In this document: one piece after another, positions 33,737 through 41,868 of the stretch
Layout: each line of letters begins with the position of its first letter
How positions within the stretch are numbered: the first letter of the stretch is position 1
Assembly (NCBI RefSeq): GCF_014858005.1
Contig: NZ_JACYOT010000001.1
Coordinates: 248,001 to 312,000 of the forward strand
DNA length: 64,000 bases
Reading direction: 5' to 3'
From: Propioniciclava soli
Lineage (GTDB): Bacteria; Actinomycetota; Actinomycetes; Propionibacteriales; Propionibacteriaceae
Position numbers and translations under genes: made by a program
Notes under the pieces: model-generated
What the model was told of the DNA's origin: nothing
Database searches by the model: none
Seen by the model: only the letters and a program-made list of their open reading frames with translations

Positions 33737-35074
33737 ATGCAGCCCTACCAGCGCGAGCCGGAGTATGTGACGACCCTGGCCGATGGCACCGTCAAACAGC
33801 TCAACCCGTTCACGGGCACGGAGGTGTGGACCGTGCCGGGCCGGGGCAACCGGCCGCTCGGCGGGGCGTCCGGCCCGGCGCTGCCGTTGGATCCGGACGC
33901 CGACGGCGCGCACTGTGCCTTCTGCGAGAAGCGCTACCTGGAGACCCCGCCGGAGAAGTCGCGCGTGGTCCACCGGGGCAACGACACCTGGGAGACCCAC
34001 TACCGGACGCCCGCCGACGAGCTGCACGCCACCACCGCGGCCTTCCGGCGCATCCCCAATCTCTTCGAGATCCTCAGCTACGAGTACTGGCACCTCAACT
34101 ACGGCTACGCGCTGCCGAGCCGGGTCGCGGCGCGCCGGGAGGCGTACCTGGCCTCGCCCGCCGGCTGGGAGCACGTGCGGCGGGTGGTCGCCATGAAGCT
34201 GCGCGCCGCCGGGCTCAGTGACGCGCAATTGGACGCCCTGGGCCGCGACGAGGTCGTGGCGGCGGCGTCCGGCTTCTTCGGGGGCGGGCACGATCTCATC
34301 GTCGCCCGGCGCCACTACGTCGACGGCGCCACCGACACCACCCAACTGGCGTCCTCGGGCACCCTGTCGGTCCAGGAGCACCGGGAGTTCATCCGGTTCA
34401 CCGTGGAGTCGGTGAAGGCGCTGTACGAGCTGAACCGGTACGCGCGGTACGTGACGGTGTTCCAGAACTGGCTCAAGCCGGCGGGGGCGTCGTTCGACCA
34501 CCTGCACAAGCAGCTCGTGGCGATCGACGAGCGCGGCGTCCAGCACGAGGCGACGCTGGCCAAGCTGCGGCAGAATCCCAACCTCTTCAATGACGTGGCG
34601 ACCAACTACGCCGCGCGCAAGAACCTCGTCATCGCCGAGAACGATCACGCGATCGCGTTCGCGGGCTTCGGGCACCGGTTCCCCACCATCGAGATCTACA
34701 GCACCTCACCCACCTCCGACCCGTGGGAGCTCAGGCCGGAGGAACTGCGCGGCATGGCCGACATGATCCACGCCATGCAGGCCGCGACCGGCGCGGACAT
34801 CCCGTGCAATGAGGAGTGGCACTACCGCCCCATCGACGTCGACCTGGCCATGCCGTGGCGCGTCATGCTGAAGTGGCGCATCTCGACGCTGGCGGGGTTC
34901 GAGGGGGCGACCAAGATCTACCTCAACACCATCACGCCGGTGATGCTGCGCGATCGCGTGGTGGAGCGACTGTTCGCGCTGCGCGCCGAGCACAGGGTGG
35001 CCGACGACCTCAAGATCGCCTTCGAGGCCCCCTGCCGGCCCAACACCTTGCGCTACGCCCGTCCCTCACGCTGA
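33737..35074 (+). CDS. DUF4921 protein, GalT/HIT-like fold
   Basis: 445 aa. It has C-A-F-C-E early (zinc pair), H-R-G-N-D-T-W-E, and S-F-D-H-L-H-K-Q-L-V, the H-x-H-x-Q type triad of the galactose-1-phosphate uridylyltransferase/HIT superfamily. This matches the DUF4921 family, whose substrate is unknown. ATG 33737 has GAGG 6 nt upstream. A TAGCGT -10 (33703-33708) lies 7 nt before an in-frame GTG 33716, which would add 7 residues if translated leaderless. Divergent from corA. Confidence 0.78.
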   Translation: MQPYQREPEYVTTLADGTVKQLNPFTGTEVWTVPGRGNRPLGGASGPALPLDPDADGAHCAFCEKRYLETPPEKSRVVHRGNDTWETHYRTPADELHATTAAFRRIPNLFEILSYEYWHLNYGYALPSRVAARREAYLASPAGWEHVRRVVAMKLRAAGLSDAQLDALGRDEVVAAASGFFGGGHDLIVARRHYVDGATDTTQLASSGTLSVQEHREFIRFTVESVKALYELNRYARYVTVFQNWLKPAGASFDHLHKQLVAIDERGVQHEATLAKLRQNPNLFNDVATNYAARKNLVIAENDHAIAFAGFGHRFPTIEIYSTSPTSDPWELRPEELRGMADMIHAMQAATGADIPCNEEWHYRPIDVDLAMPWRVMLKWRISTLAGFEGATKIYLNTITPVMLRDRVVERLFALRAEHRVADDLKIAFEAPCRPNTLRYARPSR

Positions 35075-35137
35075 GCGGGGGCGGCCCCGGGCGGGCGGCG
35101 GCGTTAGGCTCGCCGCAGGACGACGGAGAGGTGTTGC

Positions 35138-35596
35138 ATGTCTGAGTCCCTGCCCGAACGCCCCCTGTGGTCGCGTTTCAGCGCCGACCCGCACACACAC
35201 GGCGACATGCGCGCGAGCGACGCCGACCGCGACGTGGCCGCCGAGGTCATCAACGCCGCCTTCAGTGACGGACGCCTCGACTCGATCGAGCACGGCGAGC
35301 GGCTCGCCGGGGTGTTGAACGCCAAACGGCTGGGGGAGCTCGTGCCGCTCCTGGGCGACATCACCGTGGCGGCCCGCCCCCAACCCCCGCAGACGCCGGT
35401 GCGCCGGGTGCGGGGCGCGGCGATCCGGTCGTGGCTCGGGCTCGCGGTGCTGTTCAACGTCATCTGGCTGATGAGCTGGCTGCTGTCGGGCAGCGAGCCG
35501 TTCTACTACTGGCCCATCTGGCCGATGATCGGCACGGGAATCCCCGTGGTGGTCGCCTACCTGTTCCCCGACCGCCAGGCAGAACGCGGCGATTGA
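35138..35596 (+). CDS. DUF1707 protein with two transmembrane helices
   Basis: 152 aa. The DUF1707 module (about 22-75) reads M-R-A-S-D-A-D-R-D-x-A-A-E-V-I-N-x-A-F-x-D-G-R-L, followed by E-x-x-E-R and L-x-x-L-L-x-D. Two membrane helices (about 97-117 and 123-143) sit at the C-terminus. DUF1707 is often found on putative actinobacterial regulators or membrane anchors. It is 63 nt after the DUF4921 gene; co-transcription is possible. Confidence 0.8.
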   Translation: MSESLPERPLWSRFSADPHTHGDMRASDADRDVAAEVINAAFSDGRLDSIEHGERLAGVLNAKRLGELVPLLGDITVAARPQPPQTPVRRVRGAAIRSWLGLAVLFNVIWLMSWLLSGSEPFYYWPIWPMIGTGIPVVVAYLFPDRQAERGD

Positions 35597-35675
35597 CCAC
35601 GGTCGGGACGACGGCAGCGTAGGGCGCACCGGAACCCTTTGGCCAATGTCGGAGGCGGGCGGTAGCGTCACCGCC

Positions 35676-36617
35676 GTGTCCGTGATCGAGGCCCGAGAGC
35701 TCACCAAGACCTACGGTGACTTCACCGCCGTCGACGCCATCTCGTTCGACGTGGCGCCGGGGGAGTCCTTCGGCCTGCTCGGCCCCAACGGGGCCGGCAA
35801 GTCCACCACCATGCGCATGATCGGCGGCACGTCGCTGCGCACGGCGGGCACCCTCAGCGTGCTGGGGCTCGACCCGGAGCGCCACGGGCCGGAGGTGCGG
35901 GCGTCCCTCGGTGTCGTCCCGCAGGCCGATGCGCTGGACGAGGAGTTGCGCGCCCGCGACAACCTCTACGTGTACGGCCGCTACTTCGGGCTGCCGCGGG
36001 CCTACCTGAAGGCCAAGGTGCCCGAGCTGCTCGAGTTCGCCCAGCTCACCGACAAGTCGGACGCCAAGGTCACGGCCCTGTCCGGTGGCATGAAGCGCCG
36101 CCTCACCATCGCGCGCGGCCTCATCAACGAGCCGCGCATCCTGCTGCTCGACGAGCCGACCACCGGCCTCGACCCCCAGGCGCGTCACATCCTGTGGGAC
36201 CGGCTGTTCCGCCTCAAGGAGCAGGGGGTCACGCTCGTGCTCACCACCCACTTCATGGACGAGGCCGAGCAGCTGTGCGACCGGCTCGTCGTGGTCGACC
36301 ACGGGCGCATCGTGGCCGAGGGATCCCCGCGCGGCCTCATCCAGGAGCACACCACCCGGGAGGTCGTCGAGGTGCGCTTCGGCTCGGCCCGCAACGCCGA
36401 GATGCAGGCCGAGCTGGCCGCGCTGGTGGCCGACGGGCAGCGCAGCCGGGCCGGCCTGGAGGTGCTGCCCGACCGCATCCTGCTCTACACCGACGACGGT
36501 GAGGCGATGCTGGAGGAGATCAACCGCCGTGCCCTCAACCCGCTGACGCAGCTCGTGCGGCGCACCTCGCTGGAGGACGTCTTCCTCCGCCTCACGGGGA
36601 GGTCCCTCATTGACTGA
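35676..36617 (+). CDS. ABC-2 exporter ATP-binding protein
   Basis: 313 aa. Walker A G-P-N-G-A-G-K-S-T (about 36-44), Q-loop V-V-P-Q, signature L-S-G-G-M-K-R-R (about 135-142), Walker B I-L-L-L-D-E-P-T (about 154-161) and H-loop T-T-H. The C-terminal extension (R-x-S-L-E-D-V-F-L-x-L-T-G-R) is that of the daunorubicin-type (DrrA/NodI) group. GTG 35676 lies 7 nt after TAGCGT (35663-35668), probably leaderless; ATG 35646 is in frame but has no site. Operon with two permeases. Confidence 0.87.
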   Translation: MSVIEARELTKTYGDFTAVDAISFDVAPGESFGLLGPNGAGKSTTMRMIGGTSLRTAGTLSVLGLDPERHGPEVRASLGVVPQADALDEELRARDNLYVYGRYFGLPRAYLKAKVPELLEFAQLTDKSDAKVTALSGGMKRRLTIARGLINEPRILLLDEPTTGLDPQARHILWDRLFRLKEQGVTLVLTTHFMDEAEQLCDRLVVVDHGRIVAEGSPRGLIQEHTTREVVEVRFGSARNAEMQAELAALVADGQRSRAGLEVLPDRILLYTDDGEAMLEEINRRALNPLTQLVRRTSLEDVFLRLTGRSLID

Positions 36618-37464
36618 CACGGGCACCCCGGGGGCGGACGCCGGCCCCCGCGTCACCTTCACCGGCCTCGACCACCACGCCCTGGCCGCCCGGACCCGCC
36701 GCTGGGGCTGGCTGCAGTACGCCGGTTACCGTCAGGTCGCCGAGACGCCGTTCCTCGCCACCTGGCTCGCCGTCGCGTTCGGCAACCCGGTGCTCTACCT
36801 CGCCGCGATGGGCCTCGGCCTCGGCGCGATCGTCCAGGGGGACGTGGACGGCGTCTCGTACCTCACGTTCGTCGCGCCCGGCCTGCTGGCCGCCACGGTG
36901 GCGACGACCGGGGCGCAGTTCGGCACCTGGCCGATCTTCGGCGGCTTCAAGTGGCAGAAGAACTACCTCGCGGGGTACTCCACGCCCCTGGAGCCGGGGC
37001 AGATGGCCCTCGGCGAGACGACCGCGATCGGCGTCCGGCTCGTGCTGCAGGCCGTGATCTTCTGGCTCATGGCCGCGCTGTTCGGGGCGTGGCCGTCGGC
37101 GTCCGCGCTGCTGGCGATTCCCGCGGTCACGCTGGCCGGGCTCGCGATGTTCACCCCGCTCATGGCGTACTCGGCCACCGTCGAGAACGAGGGGCTGCAG
37201 TTCAACTTCATCCAGCGGCTCGTGGTGATGCCGATGTTCCTGTTCGCCGGCACCTTCTTCCCGCTGTCGGTCATGCCGGCGTACCTGCAGTGGGTCGGGT
37301 GGATCTCACCGATGTGGCACGGCACCCAGCTGGCGCGGATGGCGTCCTACGGCATGGCGAACCCGCCGTGGCTGACGGCCGTCCACGTGCTGTACCCGCT
37401 GGCGCTGATTTTGGCCGGGCAGTGGTGGGCCGGCCGCACGTTCGCGAAGCGGCTGGTGGGCTGA
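36610..37464 (+). CDS. ABC-2 type permease 1
   Basis: 284 aa, six membrane helices, DrrB/NodJ-like. TTG 36610 overlaps the ATPase gene by 8 nt and has GGGGAGG 7-8 nt upstream, so a TTG start is well supported. It has the family's G-x-L-L-A-A-T and the final P-x-L-Q-W-V-G-W-I-S-P-M-W-H-G motif. Overlaps the next permease gene by TGATG. Confidence 0.87.
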   Translation: MTDTGTPGADAGPRVTFTGLDHHALAARTRRWGWLQYAGYRQVAETPFLATWLAVAFGNPVLYLAAMGLGLGAIVQGDVDGVSYLTFVAPGLLAATVATTGAQFGTWPIFGGFKWQKNYLAGYSTPLEPGQMALGETTAIGVRLVLQAVIFWLMAALFGAWPSASALLAIPAVTLAGLAMFTPLMAYSATVENEGLQFNFIQRLVVMPMFLFAGTFFPLSVMPAYLQWVGWISPMWHGTQLARMASYGMANPPWLTAVHVLYPLALILAGQWWAGRTFAKRLVG

Positions 37465-38318
37465 TGGACGCCCCGAGCACCGGGCCCACCGACGTCATGG
37501 CCGCCACCAAGGAGCGGCTGCGGCGGCGTCCGGGGTGGATCGCGAACCTCTACGCGGGCAACGCGCGCGCCGTGATCGCGCGCGGGTTCCGCGTCATCCG
37601 CAGCGCCAACTGGGGCGTGGTGGCCACCGGGTTCTTCGAGCCGGTGTTCTATCTGCTCGCCATGGGCGTCGGCATGGGGGCCCTGGTGGGCAGCGTGCCT
37701 GGCCCGGACGGCCAGCCGGTCAGCTACGCCATGTACATCGCGCCGGCGCTGCTGGCGACCTCGGCGATGAACGGCGCGGTGTACGACTCGGTCAACAACG
37801 TGTTCTTCAAGATGCGCTACTCCAAGCTCTACGAGGGCATGCTGCAGACCTCGCTCGGCCCCATGGACGTCGCCATCGGCGAGATCTTCATGGCCCTGTT
37901 CCGGGGCTTCCTGTACGCCGTCGGCTTCCTCGGGGTGCTCACCGTGATGGGGCTCGTCACGAGCTGGTGGGCCCTGGCGATGATCCCCGTGGCGGTGCTG
38001 ATCGCGCTCGGGTTCGCGTCCGTCGGCATGGCGGTCACGAGCTACATGAAGAGCTTCCAGCAGCTGGACCTGGTGCCCATGGTGCTGCTGCCGATGTTCC
38101 TGTTCTCGGCGACGCTCTACCCGATCACGGTCTACCCCGAGCCGGTGCAGTGGTTCGTGATGGCGATGCCGCTGTGGCACGGCGTGGAGCTCATGCGGCA
38201 GTTGTCGGTCGGCTACGTCACCGCGGCCTCGGCCGGTCACGCGCTGTACTTCGTGGTGATCAGCGTGATCGGCATCACCGCGGTGACGCTGCGGCTGCGC
38301 AAGCTGTTCCTGCGCTGA
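37464..38318 (+). CDS. ABC-2 type permease 2
   Basis: 284 aa, paralogous to permease 1 (same length, same P-x-x-V-Q-W-F-V-M-A-M-P-L-W-H-G end motif) and probably its heterodimer partner. N-terminal cytoplasmic stretch of about 50 residues. Substrate is not deducible; NodJ/DrrB-like pairs export antibiotics, lipooligosaccharides or lipids. ATG 37464 shares two bases with the preceding stop. Confidence 0.87.
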   Translation: MDAPSTGPTDVMAATKERLRRRPGWIANLYAGNARAVIARGFRVIRSANWGVVATGFFEPVFYLLAMGVGMGALVGSVPGPDGQPVSYAMYIAPALLATSAMNGAVYDSVNNVFFKMRYSKLYEGMLQTSLGPMDVAIGEIFMALFRGFLYAVGFLGVLTVMGLVTSWWALAMIPVAVLIALGFASVGMAVTSYMKSFQQLDLVPMVLLPMFLFSATLYPITVYPEPVQWFVMAMPLWHGVELMRQLSVGYVTAASAGHALYFVVISVIGITAVTLRLRKLFLR

Positions 38319-38331
38319 GCCGCCCGCCGCG

Positions 38332-39030
38332 TCAGGGCAGCCGCGTCCGGGCCACGACCTTGGCGCTGCGCTCGGCCAGCCGCTGCGCCTCGGCCGCCTC
38401 GTCGAGGGCGCCGGTCCAGTCGTCCACGGTCACCGAGACCAACGTGTTGCGCACCAGCACGGTGTGGACGGCCGTGTGCACCTCACCGACCCGGTAGGTG
38501 GCGGCGAACGCGTCGTGGTCGGCGAGCGTCACGGCGTAGTCCTCCACCCCGGCGGTGTCGAAGCGGCAGGCGCCGGTGTCGTGCGCGAGGTCGGCCAGCG
38601 CGCCGTCACCGTCGGCCCACGCGGTGACGACGTGGGTCGTGCCGACGCTGCCGTCGGTGGCGTACCAGGACCACTGCCGCCCACCCAGCGGCGTCGGCTC
38701 GAGGCCGGTGGCGCCGTTGTTGCTGGTGTCGCAGTACTGCCCCCCGGCGGCGGGTTGCAGCGGGCTCTGGCCACTGTCGAAGCCCAGCACCTGGCGCACC
38801 GTGAAGTCGCGGGCGCGGAGGGCGACGCGGCCGGGCACCACGGTGCTCGCCGTGGGTCGGCGCGCGGAATCGGGCACCAGGCTGATGCCGGAGGTCGCCG
38901 TGGTGGTCGTGACGGTGGAGCTGGCGGAGAGTTCGGTCGCGGCGGCGGCGGCGGGGGCGGTGAGGGGCGCGATGAGCGTCATGGCGGTGAGGGTGGCGGC
39001 GATGGCACGACGGCCGGTGGAGATACTCAT
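38332..39030 (-). CDS. Secreted protein of unknown function
   Basis: 232 aa. Signal peptide ending near A-A-A-A (about 34). The mature part is Thr/Ser-rich at first, then carries two Cys (Y-C-D-T-S and A-C-R-F-D), a W-S-W-Y motif and an acidic A-D-G-D-G. The end is H-T-V-L-V-R-N-T-L-V-S-V-T-V-D-D-W, similar to PknH-sensor-like or DUF-type lipoproteins, but I cannot assign a family. Its ATG overlaps the stop of the MFS gene (ATGA), so it is co-expressed with that transporter. Confidence 0.6.
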   Translation of the reverse strand: MSISTGRRAIAATLTAMTLIAPLTAPAAAAATELSASSTVTTTTATSGISLVPDSARRPTASTVVPGRVALRARDFTVRQVLGFDSGQSPLQPAAGGQYCDTSNNGATGLEPTPLGGRQWSWYATDGSVGTTHVVTAWADGDGALADLAHDTGACRFDTAGVEDYAVTLADHDAFAATYRVGEVHTAVHTVLVRNTLVSVTVDDWTGALDEAAEAQRLAERSAKVVARTRLP

Positions 39031-40256
39031 GCCGACAACGACGAAGGACGCCCCCTTTGGGTTGCGTGGATTCTGCGGCGGGTCCGCACCCCGGCCACGA
39101 GCACGAGCCAGCCCAGCGCGGCGAGGAGCAACCCGACGCCCCCGGTGGCGAGGAAACCGGCCTGCCAGCCCTGGTGGTCGATGACCCACCCCACCACCGG
39201 GGGAGCCAAGGCGTTGCCGGCCGTGGCGAAGGTGCCCTGCCAGCCCAGCGCCTCGCCGCGGTACCGCTCGGGCACGTGGTGGCTGATGCGCTCGACCGCC
39301 GCCGCGAGGCTCGTGGCGCAGAACAGCCCGGCGCCCATCATGGCGAGGCTCAGCAGCCACCAGGTCACTCCCAGCGACCCGAGCAGGGTGGTCAGCGCCA
39401 GGCCGGCCACCAAGAAGGTGAGGGGGATCGTCCGGCCGGTGAGCCCCCCGTAGATCAGTCCGCCGATCAGCGAGCCGGACGCCCACACCGCCAGCACGAC
39501 GCCCAGCAGGTGGGTGGTGCCCATGGCGCGCATCGCGCCGACGATCGCGAGGTCGGAGCCCGCGAGGGTGAACGCGATGGCCACGTTCGCCACGAACGTC
39601 GTCGCCACGGCGCGGTTCAGCCAAGTGCGCATCCCGGCGCGCGGCGTCGCGTCGGCGGCGGCGTCCGGACGCACGGGCGCGACCAGCGGGGGATTGACCA
39701 CGACGAAACCGAGCGCGCCGAGCAGGCTCAGCAGGGCGAAGGTCACCAGCGCCCAGCCGGTGTCCCACGTGGTGGCGGCCAGGACGCCGGCCAGCGGCCC
39801 GAACATGAACGCCAGCTCGGTGAGCACCGAGTCGAGTGCGAGCGCCGTCCGGCGTTGCTCGACCGGCACGGCCGCCAGGGTCATCTGCCGGGTGATGACG
39901 AACCAGGGCACGGCGAAGAGCCCGACGGCCGCCATCGCCACCAGCAGCCAGCCGTAGCCGACGAACGTGGCGGCCAGGAACGCCACCGGGAGGACGACCA
40001 GGCTGGGGATCAGGGTGCGCCGCAGCCCGACGGTGTCGAGCAACCGGCCGCGCCACGGCGAGCTGACGGCGGTCGCGAGGGTGAAGACGGCGGTGACCAG
40101 CCCGGCGGCCGCGTAGCTGCGGCCAAGGCCGTCCACGACGTGCAGGGTGAGGATGATCGCGGCGCCGAACCACGGCGCCTTGCCGAGAAACCCGAGGATC
40201 GCGGCCTGACGCACCACCGGGTGCGCCCACACCGCGCGATACGCCGACAATTGCAC
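39027..40256 (-). CDS. MFS transporter
   Basis: 409 aa with 12 predicted helices. It has a G-R-L-L-D-T-V-G-L-R-R-T loop between helices 2 and 3 and a P-E-R-Y-R-G-E-A-L-G motif in helix 10-11, as in drug:H+ antiporters. First of a two-gene unit with the secreted protein downstream. ATG 40256 follows a 42-nt gap from the oxidoreductase gene, so that gene may be the true operon head. Substrate unknown. Confidence 0.8.
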   Translation of the reverse strand: MQLSAYRAVWAHPVVRQAAILGFLGKAPWFGAAIILTLHVVDGLGRSYAAAGLVTAVFTLATAVSSPWRGRLLDTVGLRRTLIPSLVVLPVAFLAATFVGYGWLLVAMAAVGLFAVPWFVITRQMTLAAVPVEQRRTALALDSVLTELAFMFGPLAGVLAATTWDTGWALVTFALLSLLGALGFVVVNPPLVAPVRPDAAADATPRAGMRTWLNRAVATTFVANVAIAFTLAGSDLAIVGAMRAMGTTHLLGVVLAVWASGSLIGGLIYGGLTGRTIPLTFLVAGLALTTLLGSLGVTWWLLSLAMMGAGLFCATSLAAAVERISHHVPERYRGEALGWQGTFATAGNALAPPVVGWVIDHQGWQAGFLATGGVGLLLAALGWLVLVAGVRTRRRIHATQRGRPSSLSA

Positions 40257-40298
40257 CGCGCAAGCCTCTCACAGGCGCCGGGGGCGCCCGGACGCGCG

Positions 40299-41270
40299 TC
40301 AGACGACCAGGATGACCTTGCCGACGTTGTCGCCGCTCTCGAGGTGCTCGTGCGCGGCGCGGACGTCGTCGAGCGCGAACCGCGTCTCCCCGGCGGGGCG
40401 GATCGTGCCGCCGCTGATGAGCGGCCACACCGACTCCGCGACGCGCGCCACGATCTCGGCCTTCTGCTCGGTGGGCCGGAAGCGCAGCGAAGTGGCCGTC
40501 ACCGTGGCGTTGCGGGTCAGCAGCGCGTTGAGGTTCAGCTCGCCCTTCACGCCACCCTGCAGCCCGATGACGACGAGACGTCCGCCCCGGGCGAGCGAGG
40601 CGACGTTGGACCCGAGGTAGGCGGCGCCCATGACGTCGAGGATCACGTCGACGCCCCGGCCGTCCGTGGCCTCCTTCAGCTCGGCCCCCCAGTCGCCGTG
40701 GTAGTCGAGGGCGAAGTCGGCGCCCAGGTCGCGGCAGACGGCCAGCTTGGCGTCCGAACCGGCCGTCGTCGCCACCGTGCAGCCGCGGGCCTTGGCGTAC
40801 TGGATCGCGAAGCTCCCGACCCCGCCGGTGCCGCCGTGCACGAGGAGGGTCTCGCCGTCGCGCAGGCCGGCGTGGTCCATGTTCGAGACCACCGTGGCGG
40901 CCACCTCGATCAGACCCGCCGCGCTCAGGAGGTCGACCCCCTCGGGCGGCGACGTGACCAGGCCGGCCGGGACGACGACGTACTCCGCGTAGCCACCGCC
41001 GGCCAGCAGGGCGACCGCCGGGTCGCCGACCGACCACGTCGTCACCCCGGCGCCAACGGCCTCGATGTGGCCCGACACCTCCAGGCCGAGGGTCTCCGAC
41101 ACGCCCTTCGGCGGCGGGTAGTGGCCGCGGCGCTGCAGCAGGTCGGCCCGGTTGACCCCGGCCGCCGCCACGCGCACGAGCACGTCACCGTCGCCCGGGC
41201 TCGGGGTGTCCACCTCGTCGACGCGCAACACGTCGGGTCCGCCGTCCGCCGTCCTCACCACAGCTCGCAT
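40299..41270 (-). CDS. NAD(P)H:quinone oxidoreductase, zinc-independent MDR family
   Basis: 323 aa. MDR fold with G-V-N-R-A-D-L-L-Q-R-x-G-x-Y at the N-terminal substrate loop and the NADPH motif H-G-G-T-G-G-V-G (G-x-x-G-x-x-G). The catalytic Zn Cys/His are missing, as in QOR-type enzymes such as PIG3/Qor. Start ATG 41270 (M-R-A-V-V) is the family's usual start. Convergent with nothing; the tRNA-Ser gene is divergent, 44 nt away. Confidence 0.87.
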   Translation of the reverse strand: MRAVVRTADGGPDVLRVDEVDTPSPGDGDVLVRVAAAGVNRADLLQRRGHYPPPKGVSETLGLEVSGHIEAVGAGVTTWSVGDPAVALLAGGGYAEYVVVPAGLVTSPPEGVDLLSAAGLIEVAATVVSNMDHAGLRDGETLLVHGGTGGVGSFAIQYAKARGCTVATTAGSDAKLAVCRDLGADFALDYHGDWGAELKEATDGRGVDVILDVMGAAYLGSNVASLARGGRLVVIGLQGGVKGELNLNALLTRNATVTATSLRFRPTEQKAEIVARVAESVWPLISGGTIRPAGETRFALDDVRAAHEHLESGDNVGKVILVV

Positions 41271-41314
41271 GGGTTCGAGCCTACGTGTCGAGTCGGTAGG
41301 ATGAGGCCGTCCTT

Positions 41315-41399
41315 GGCGAGGTCGCATAGTGGACTAGTGCAGCCGCCTTGAAAGCGGCCGAGTGGCAACGCTCCGTGGGTTCGAATCCCACCCTCGCCG
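41315..41399 (+). tRNA. tRNA-Ser (anticodon TGA)
   Basis: 85-nt type II tRNA. Acceptor GGCGAGG (41315-41321) pairs with CCTCGCC (41392-41398), with discriminator G. Anticodon loop CTTGAAA gives TGA (reads TCA). A long variable arm follows. T-arm GTGGG-TTCGAAT-CCCAC. No encoded CCA. Confidence 0.95.
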
Positions 41400-41400
41400 C

Positions 41401-41847
41401 GTGGAGTCGACCCGTCACGTCCTCAGGCCCAGCCCGGCGATCCGGGCGTTCGGGCTCGCCGCCGCGCTCGCCCTCGCCGGGGCGGCCCTGACCGTCGGGG
41501 CGTCCGCCTGGGGCTGGCCGCTGGCCTGGGGCGTCGTGGGGCTCGTCGTGATCGCGCTCGCCCTGGTGCTGGTCGGGCTCGCCTGGGCCGCCGCGCGGCG
41601 CCAGCAGGTGACGGTGGAGCTGGACGACGACGGTTATCGCATCGCCGAGCCCGGCGGGGAGCGGGCCGGCGCCTGGGCGGAGGTGACGCGGATGACCGGC
41701 GCCCCCGGACGCCTCACGCTGCACCACGGCGACAACGAGCGAGTCCACCTGGTCGCCTCACCGCAGCGGGCCGAGGCGCTGGACGCCGTCGCCGCCGACA
41801 TCGCGCAGCGGCTCGACAACAGCCGCGGGTACACGACGCTGATCTGA
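41401..41847 (+). CDS. Small membrane protein starting 1 nt after tRNA-Ser
   Basis: 148 aa. Two membrane helices (about 15-35 and 41-63), then a soluble beta-rich domain (about 67-148: Q-V-T-V-E-L-D-D-D-G-Y, W-A-E-V-T-R-M) that looks like a PH-type YdbT domain, weakly supported. GTG 41401 comes one base after the tRNA's last base, with no room for a ribosome binding site outside the tRNA. It should therefore be translated from a leaderless message made by tRNA 3' processing or by a nearby start. Convergent with the LCP gene. Confidence 0.6.
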   Translation: MESTRHVLRPSPAIRAFGLAAALALAGAALTVGASAWGWPLAWGVVGLVVIALALVLVGLAWAAARRQQVTVELDDDGYRIAEPGGERAGAWAEVTRMTGAPGRLTLHHGDNERVHLVASPQRAEALDAVAADIAQRLDNSRGYTTLI

Positions 41848-41868
41848 GCGCCGCGCTTCGCGGGTGGC

